NCBI GenBank assembly: GCA_017963105.1
Contig: JAGCTY010000070.1
Coordinates: 1 to 36,979 of the forward strand
DNA from: Lentisphaeria bacterium
Lineage (GTDB): Bacteria; Verrucomicrobiota; Lentisphaeria; Victivallales; UBA1829
Reading direction: 5' to 3'
DNA: 36,979 bases
Shown here: piece by piece, positions 32,306 to 36,979 of the stretch
Layout of the letters: each line of letters begins with the position of its first letter
Position numbering within the stretch: the first letter of the stretch is position 1
Notes under the pieces: model-generated
What the model was told of the DNA's origin: nothing
The model's database searches: none
What the model saw: the letters and a program-made list of their open reading frames with translations, nothing else
Made by a program: the position numbers and the translations under genes

Positions 32306-34321
32306 TCATTTGGGGACGGTTTTCAGTTCGGGGAAATAGGTGCCGCGGAAATACGCGCCGGATCCGAAGAGGTCGGGTCCGAAATAGAATCCGGGCTGCG
32401 TCGGCTGGTTGTAGCAGATGTTCTCCAGCGCGAGGCTCATGCGATAAATCGGTTCCTCCAGGAACGTGTGGAACCGGTAGGTGGTCGGGATGGTCGAGAC
32501 GTACAACCTGAGGTTGCGGTCGTCCGTGGTGCGGATCAGCACTTCCTCGCGCCAGTCGCCGAAGAGGTCGCCCTGGAGGCACGGCGTCGCCTTCGTGCCG
32601 TTGTTGGAGTCGCAGTTTTCGAACGTCATCATGGTAACGAACGCGCCGCTGTCGTAGTCGTACTTGGAAACGCGGTTCTTGTCGAGCAGTTCACGGCACA
32701 GGTCGCCGTCCCACCACACCGCCATGTTCACGGAGATGCCGCGCGGGTTCGCCGCCACGGTTTCGCCCTTCACGCTCTGCATGCCGATGCCGGACCACGC
32801 CCACATTTCGAGGCCGGGATTCACGGAATCCACGTCCGCGGCCATGCAGCGCCCGACGTCGTTGCTGTTCTTGATTTGGAAGATGATCTTGCCGGTGGCG
32901 GCATCGCGGAGCGTCACGCCGTCGCGTTTATTCTCGTGGCAGCACCACACCTGAAGCCCCGGCATATCCATCGCGAACTGCGTCATCTGCATGGCGTCGC
33001 CGTGCCCGAGTCCGGTCGTATAGAGTCCGGTGCCGTCGTCGTCGATGGTGCACGATCCGTACACGATCTCGTCCTTGCCGTCGCCGTCCACGTCGCCCAC
33101 GCGCAGATTATGGTTGCCCTGCCCCTCGTAGCCTTTCCAGCGCGGGTCCTTCGCGGTGTCGAAATTCCACCGCATCTTCAGGTCCTTTCCGTCCCAGTCG
33201 TAGCACGCCAGCGCGGCGCGGGTGTAATACCCCCGGCACATCACCACGCTCGGGTGTTCGCCGTCGAAGAACCCCATCGCCGCCAGGTAGCGGTCGCTGC
33301 GGTTCGCGTAGTTGTCGCCCCAGGCCATACCGTCGCCGCGCGGCGGTTCGTAGTCGATGGTCTTGAGCGCGGCGCCGTCCTTGCAGGAGAACACGGTCAG
33401 GTATTCCGGCCCGCTCATGATGCGGCCGCGATTGTGCGTCCCGGCGGGATTCGCCCCGGTCTTGCGGAAATCGACTTCCGGGAGCTGGACCATGTCGCTG
33501 CCCTTCTCGCGCCAGTCGGCATCCGGGTCGCCGATGACTTTGCCGGTGCCGTCGACCGTGCCGTCGGCTGTCTTCGCCACCAGCTCGGAGATGCCGTCGC
33601 CGTCGAAATCGTACACCACGAACTGCGTGTAATGCGCCCCGGCGCGGATGTTCCGCCCCATGTCAATGCGCCACAGCTTCGTGCCGTCGAGCTTGTAGCA
33701 GTCGATATAAACGTTGCCGGTATATCCGTCATGCGCGTTGTCGTGCGCGTTCGAGGGATCCCACTTCAGGATGATCTCGAACTCGCCGTCGCCATCCGCG
33801 TCGCCCACGGACGCGTCGTTCGGGGAATACGTGTACGCCTCGCCGGCCGGGGTCACGCCGTCGGCGGGCTTGTCCAGCGCGATGTTGATGTAACCTTCCG
33901 GCGCCTTGTCCGGCAGGGTGAACGACGCGCTCTTTTCGTCCTTCTCGCGTCCGTTCACGACCGGCTTCACGGTGTACGTGCCGCCGCCTTTATTCGAGTC
34001 GATGTAATATGTAGTCAAGTTCACAGGCGTCGGATTGATGCGCTGACCGTCGCGGTAGACGTTGAACGCGACGTTGGCGGGATCGGACGAGAGGTACCGC
34101 CACGTCACGAACACCTCATCCTTGTTTCTGCGGACCGCGATCAGACCGCGCCCGAGCTTTTCCGTTTTAAGCTTCGAAAAATCGTATTTTCCCTGCGATG
34201 CGGGCAGGATCACGGCGGTCTCCGGGATGACGGAGGCGGCATCCGCGGTACGGGAGGAATCGCAGGAGACAAGCCCGGCGAGCGGCAGGACGGCAAGCAG
34301 AAGCAGACGGTTCAGTTTCAT
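32306..34321 (-). CDS. Rhamnogalacturonan lyase, family PL11 (lipoprotein copy)
   Basis: A 671-residue PL11 paralogue. The N-terminus is a lipoprotein signal with lipobox LVSC (Cys20), so it should be attached to a membrane, probably the outer one. The body follows the same order as the neighbour: TEKLGRGLIAV, EVFVTWRYLSSD, GDADGDGEFEIILKWDPSN, TADGTVDGTGKVIGD, MCRGYYTR, GDLFGDWREEVLIRT and YNQPTQPGFYFGPDL. It has its own insert after the VIGD motif (SDMVQLPEVDFRKTGANPA). DNA identity to the other copy is very high in some blades, for example 33720-33850 against 31630-31760, so the pair came from a tandem duplication. It is the first gene after a near-consensus promoter. Confidence 0.95.
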   Translation of the reverse strand: MKLNRLLLLAVLPLAGLVSCDSSRTADAASVIPETAVILPASQGKYDFSKLKTEKLGRGLIAVRRNKDEVFVTWRYLSSDPANVAFNVYRDGQRINPTPVNLTTYYIDSNKGGGTYTVKPVVNGREKDEKSASFTLPDKAPEGYINIALDKPADGVTPAGEAYTYSPNDASVGDADGDGEFEIILKWDPSNAHDNAHDGYTGNVYIDCYKLDGTKLWRIDMGRNIRAGAHYTQFVVYDFDGDGISELVAKTADGTVDGTGKVIGDPDADWREKGSDMVQLPEVDFRKTGANPAGTHNRGRIMSGPEYLTVFSCKDGAALKTIDYEPPRGDGMAWGDNYANRSDRYLAAMGFFDGEHPSVVMCRGYYTRAALACYDWDGKDLKMRWNFDTAKDPRWKGYEGQGNHNLRVGDVDGDGKDEIVYGSCTIDDDGTGLYTTGLGHGDAMQMTQFAMDMPGLQVWCCHENKRDGVTLRDAATGKIIFQIKNSNDVGRCMAADVDSVNPGLEMWAWSGIGMQSVKGETVAANPRGISVNMAVWWDGDLCRELLDKNRVSKYDYDSGAFVTMMTFENCDSNNGTKATPCLQGDLFGDWREEVLIRTTDDRNLRLYVSTIPTTYRFHTFLEEPIYRMSLALENICYNQPTQPGFYFGPDLFGSGAYFRGTYFPELKTVPK

Positions 34322-34323
34322 AG

Positions 34324-34340
34324 AAAAAGGTGTCCTTTTT
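34324..34340 (-). promoter_or_regulatory. Small hairpin over the ribosome site of the first PL11 gene
   Basis: On the transcript AAAAAGG-ACA-CCTTTTT forms seven pairs around a three-base loop and includes the AAGGA before the ATG at 34321. It is mostly A-U, so it would be weak, and it may simply tune translation. Confidence 0.35.
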
Positions 34341-34375
34341 ACGGATAAGATACGCGTTTCGATGCGGACGTGCGA

Positions 34376-34404
34376 AATATAGCATGGTTCCGGCGGAATG
34401 TCAA
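34376..34404 (-). promoter_or_regulatory. Near-consensus promoter of the PL11 pair
   Basis: Minus strand TTGACA, 17-base spacer, TATATT, giving a leader of about 50 bases. No sugar-regulator operator was recognised. Confidence 0.75.
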
Positions 34405-34435
34405 GGTTTTTTTGCCGTTTCTTTGACTTTCGTGA

Positions 34436-34463
34436 TTGATTTCCGGCATTCCCGCTGTATGTT
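34436..34463 (+). promoter_or_regulatory. Candidate promoter for the ABC ATPase operon
   Basis: TTGATT, 16-base spacer, TATGTT, about 30 bases before the ATG at 34493. It is divergent from the PL11 promoter. Confidence 0.45.
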
Positions 34464-34492
34464 ATTATGCAGTATCATTCCGGAGATCAGCC

Positions 34493-35515
34493 ATGCCCAT
34501 GCTCGAAGTAAAAGACCTTTCCGTTCAATTCCGCACCGACGGCGGACTTCAGCCGACCGTCACCGACGTCTCGTTCTCGCTCGAACGAGGCGAGATGCTC
34601 GCGCTGGTCGGGGAAAGCGGCTGCGGCAAAAGCGTCACCTGCATGTCCCTCGCCCGCCTGCTCCCGGAACCCCCGGTCGTGCTCTCCGGCGAAGTCCTGC
34701 TCGACCGCGGTCCCGCGCTCGGCGGCGTGGCGGACGTACTTCAACTGAACGAACGCAGTCTGCGCCAGGTTCGCGGCGGCTGCATCTCGTATATCTTCCA
34801 GGAACCGTCCGTGTCCCTGAACCCGGTCTTCCGCGTGGGCGACCAGATCGCCGAGGCGGTCCGGCTGCACAGGAAGGACGTCTCCGACCCGTTCGCCGAG
34901 GCAGTGGAGCTCCTGCGCCAGGTGGGCATCCCGGACCCGGCCAACCGCGCGAAACAGTATCCGCACGAGATGTCCGGCGGCATGCAGCAGCGCGTGATGA
35001 TCGCCATGGCGCTCGGCTGCGCGCCGTCGATCCTGGTGGCAGACGAGCCTACCACGGCGCTGGACGTGACGATCCAGGCGCAGATCCTCGACCTGCTGCT
35101 CTCGCTCAAACGAGACCGCGGCATGGCGGTGATCCTGGTCACGCACAACCTCGGGATCGTGGCCGAACTCGCCGACCGCGTCGCCGTCATGTACGCCGGA
35201 CGCATCATCGAGACCGCGCCCGTCGCCGAGCTCATCGCGCATCCGAAGCACCCGTACACATCCGCGCTCATCCGCGCCGTCCCCGTGCTCGGCGGCGAAC
35301 ACAACCGCCTGAACACCATCCGCGGCACCGTCCCCTCCCCCGACAAGTTCGGCCCCGGGTGCCGTTTCTGCGACCGCTGCGAACACGCCGACACGCTCAC
35401 GCCGGACCAGCGCCGCCGCTGTCAGGAGGAGCCGCCCCGGCTCCGCGAACTCGTCCCCGGCCACGCCTGCGCCTGCCATTATCCACCCTGCATGACGGCG
35501 GGGAAGGAGGCCTGA
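34493..35515 (+). CDS. Oligopeptide/dipeptide-type ABC transporter ATPase (OppD/DppD-like)
   Basis: A 340-residue ATPase that would power peptide or nickel-type importers. Walker A GESGCGKS is at residues 40-47, the Q-loop IFQEPSVSLNP near 103, the signature MSGGMQQR at 160-167 and Walker B ILVADEP at 180-186. The C-terminal oligo_HPY region has the paired Cys of the family (GCRFCDRCEH and RCQEEPP), which bind an iron-sulfur cluster in some members. GGAG lies seven bases before the ATG. No permease, binding protein or OppF partner is present in the window, so the rest of the transporter must be elsewhere, or this is an orphan subunit. A small TPR-like gene follows directly. Confidence 0.93.
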   Translation: MPMLEVKDLSVQFRTDGGLQPTVTDVSFSLERGEMLALVGESGCGKSVTCMSLARLLPEPPVVLSGEVLLDRGPALGGVADVLQLNERSLRQVRGGCISYIFQEPSVSLNPVFRVGDQIAEAVRLHRKDVSDPFAEAVELLRQVGIPDPANRAKQYPHEMSGGMQQRVMIAMALGCAPSILVADEPTTALDVTIQAQILDLLLSLKRDRGMAVILVTHNLGIVAELADRVAVMYAGRIIETAPVAELIAHPKHPYTSALIRAVPVLGGEHNRLNTIRGTVPSPDKFGPGCRFCDRCEHADTLTPDQRRRCQEEPPRLRELVPGHACACHYPPCMTAGKEA

Positions 35516-35516
35516 C

Positions 35517-36053
35517 GTGCCCTCCGTCCCCCCCGCGAAAAAAGACGGCCCCGCCGGCGACATGTCCCCTTTCATCATTTTCATGGCGTTCGTCATCCTC
35601 ACGACCGTCATCATCATGTCCATCTACAGGATGAACACCGAGGTGGACGAGTTCCTCGCGCCGGAGACTTCCGGCTTCACCATCGCCCTGGACGCCCGCG
35701 AGCCGGTCGTCTTCTCCGACGATTTCCTGTTCCCGGGGTTCTACCCCGTCTCCCGTGAAACGGCCCAGTCGTCCCGCCCAAGCATCCAGCAGGAGGTCGT
35801 CGAGGCCCGCCGCCTCATGAACGACGGCGAGTACGGACGCGCCGAGGACCTGCTCCGCACGCTCTTCCTCTTCTATCCCGACGACGTCGAGATCGTTTAT
35901 CTGCTTTCAAGCATCCTCCGCGCCTCCGGACGCGACGACGAGGCGGACTACTACGACGAACGCCTGTTCTTCCTGCTGCCGTCGCCCATGCCCGACACCA
36001 TCCCGTCCGGCGCGGACACCGCCGCGGAGACGGAGAAACGGACCGTGCCATGA
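35517..36053 (+). CDS. Small membrane-anchored TPR-like protein
   Basis: A 178-residue protein starting at a GTG one base after the ABC gene stop. A strong GGAGG seven bases upstream supports this start over the ATG at codon 16. One membrane segment at about 18-37 (PFIIFMAFVILTTVIIMSIY) is followed by a periplasmic part with one or two TPR-like helix pairs at about 90-155 (ARRLMNDGEYGRAEDLLRTLFLFYPDDVEIVYLLSSILRASGRDDEADYYDE). The tail is Pro/Glu-rich. Its role is unknown. The stop overlaps the mutL start (ATGA). Confidence 0.8.
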   Translation: MPSVPPAKKDGPAGDMSPFIIFMAFVILTTVIIMSIYRMNTEVDEFLAPETSGFTIALDAREPVVFSDDFLFPGFYPVSRETAQSSRPSIQQEVVEARRLMNDGEYGRAEDLLRTLFLFYPDDVEIVYLLSSILRASGRDDEADYYDERLFFLLPSPMPDTIPSGADTAAETEKRTVP

Positions 36054-36979
36054 GCAAGATCAGGCAGCTGAGCGACGAAGTCTGCAACAAGATCGCGGCG
36101 GGCGAGGTCGTCGAACGCCCCGCGTCCATCGTGAAGGAACTTGTGGAGAACTCGCTCGACGCGGGCGCCCGGAAGATCACCGTCACCATCGAGGACGGCG
36201 GACGGCGCGCCATCTCGGTCGCGGACGACGGCGAGGGCATGGACGACGACGACGCCCTGCTCTGCCTCGACCCGCACTCCACCAGCAAGATCGCCTCCGA
36301 GGCTGACATCTTCGACATCGCATCCTTCGGGTTCCGCGGCGAGGCCATCCCCAGCATCGCCGCCGTCACCCGCCTGACCATCCGCACGCGCCGCCGCGAA
36401 ACCCCGGAGGGCGTCGAGGTCTTCATCGCGGGCGGCAAGGCCGTCACGGAGAAGCCCGCCGGGTGCCCGCCCGGCACCGAGGTCATCGCACGCGACCTCT
36501 TCTTCAATGTGCCCGCCCGCAAGAATTTCCTCCGCACCGTCGCAACCGAGGAACGACACATCGTCGAAATCCTCTCGAACATCGCCCTGGCGCATCCCGA
36601 CGTCGCGTTCATTCTGAAAGCCGACGGACGCATCCTGCTCTCCACCCCCTCCGCGCCGTCCATCCTCCCGCGCATCAGCGAGTTCTTCGGACGCGAATAC
36701 GCGGGCGCGCTGCTCCCCTTTTCCCGCACCGAACGCGGCATCACGGTGAACGGCTTCATCGCACGGCGCGGCTTCACGCGCAATTCCCGCGCCGAACAGC
36801 GCATCTTCGTGAACGCCCGCCCGGTCGAATCCGCCCCAGTCTACCGCGCCATCAAGGAAGCCTGCGGCCCCATGCTCGAACGCGGCCGATTCCAGCCCGC
36901 GCTGATCTATCTCACCATGCCGCCCGGGTCCGTCGACGTGAACGTCCATCCGACCAAACGCGAAGTCCGGTTCCGCAAC
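36050..36979 (+). CDS. mutL: DNA mismatch repair protein MutL, N-terminal part
   Basis: 310 codons are visible from the ATG at 36050 to the right edge; the C-terminal dimerisation part is outside. MutL couples mismatch detection by MutS to strand cutting. The GHKL ATPase motifs are intact: LVENSLDAGA at 31-40, ADDGEGM at 58-64 and GFRGEA at 94-99. The MutL-specific IAAGEVVERPASIVKELVENS and DLFFNVPARKNFL follow, and NVHPTKREVRF lies at the edge. The usual ARHATSKI is changed to LDPHSTSKI here. The start overlaps the stop of the small TPR-like gene. Whether the endonuclease motif of MutH-less bacteria is present cannot be seen. Confidence 0.96.
   Translation, partial: MSKIRQLSDEVCNKIAAGEVVERPASIVKELVENSLDAGARKITVTIEDGGRRAISVADDGEGMDDDDALLCLDPHSTSKIASEADIFDIASFGFRGEAIPSIAAVTRLTIRTRRRETPEGVEVFIAGGKAVTEKPAGCPPGTEVIARDLFFNVPARKNFLRTVATEERHIVEILSNIALAHPDVAFILKADGRILLSTPSAPSILPRISEFFGREYAGALLPFSRTERGITVNGFIARRGFTRNSRAEQRIFVNARPVESAPVYRAIKEACGPMLERGRFQPALIYLTMPPGSVDVNVHPTKREVRFRN

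Noticed and set aside
32156..34348. Plus-strand frame of 730 codons opposite the second PL11 gene, and a similar one opposite the first
   Set aside because: Both are His/Val/Arg-rich antisense frames produced by the repeated DGDG codons; the lyases on the other strand are unmistakable.

Overview
The window looks like chromosomal DNA of an anaerobic, Gram-negative member of the PVC superphylum, most likely Lentisphaerota (Victivallales-like) or Kiritimatiellae. This is an inference from several signs: GC-rich codon use; a PEP-CTERM-like sorting tail; an ExbB and an ExbB-linked protein carrying domains that recall Planctomycetes/PVC proteins; tandem family PL11 rhamnogalacturonan lyases; a clostridial-type biotin synthase; and many radical SAM enzymes. 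No phage, insertion sequence, CRISPR array or rRNA was seen.

Layout. 1-8.5 kb (minus strand) holds the start of an AIDA-like repeat protein that leaves the window, a large double TPM-domain membrane protein, a SUKH/FGE-like fusion followed by a GNAT acetyltransferase, an EamA transporter, a His/Cys-rich TPR protein with a DUF4037 partner, and a LysR regulator. The LysR gene is divergent from bioB (8.6-9.6 kb), which is followed by tRNA-Ser(GCU).

10-17.5 kb is the most interesting region. It is a minus-strand operon that appears to make a ribosomally synthesised, post-translationally modified peptide (RiPP). A strong promoter and a structured leader precede a 30-codon gene for a peptide with six Cys in its last 13 residues. 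A perfect 12-bp hairpin follows, then four tandem paralogous radical SAM/SPASM proteins, a short-chain dehydrogenase and a class I methyltransferase. Spacing is very tight throughout. No transporter or protease lies in the operon, and I cannot match the layout to a described class.

17.7-25 kb carries a plus-strand ExbB-ExbD-ExbD operon whose fourth gene encodes an anchored periplasmic protein in the place where TonB might be expected. It converges on a minus-strand pair: a PEP-CTERM-like exported protein and a large membrane-anchored TPR protein. Upstream of that pair lie an ECF sigma factor with a possible autoregulatory promoter and its zinc-finger anti-sigma factor.

27-30 kb is housekeeping: nadD-rsfS-(Asp-rich unknown), divergent from a CCA-adding enzyme. 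30.3-34.3 kb is a tandem pair of PL11 rhamnogalacturonan lyases, one with a Sec signal and one lipoprotein, read from a near-consensus promoter. Divergent from it are an oligopeptide-type ABC ATPase, a small anchored TPR-like protein and the start of mutL, which runs off the right edge. Four-base start/stop overlaps are frequent and suggest translational coupling.
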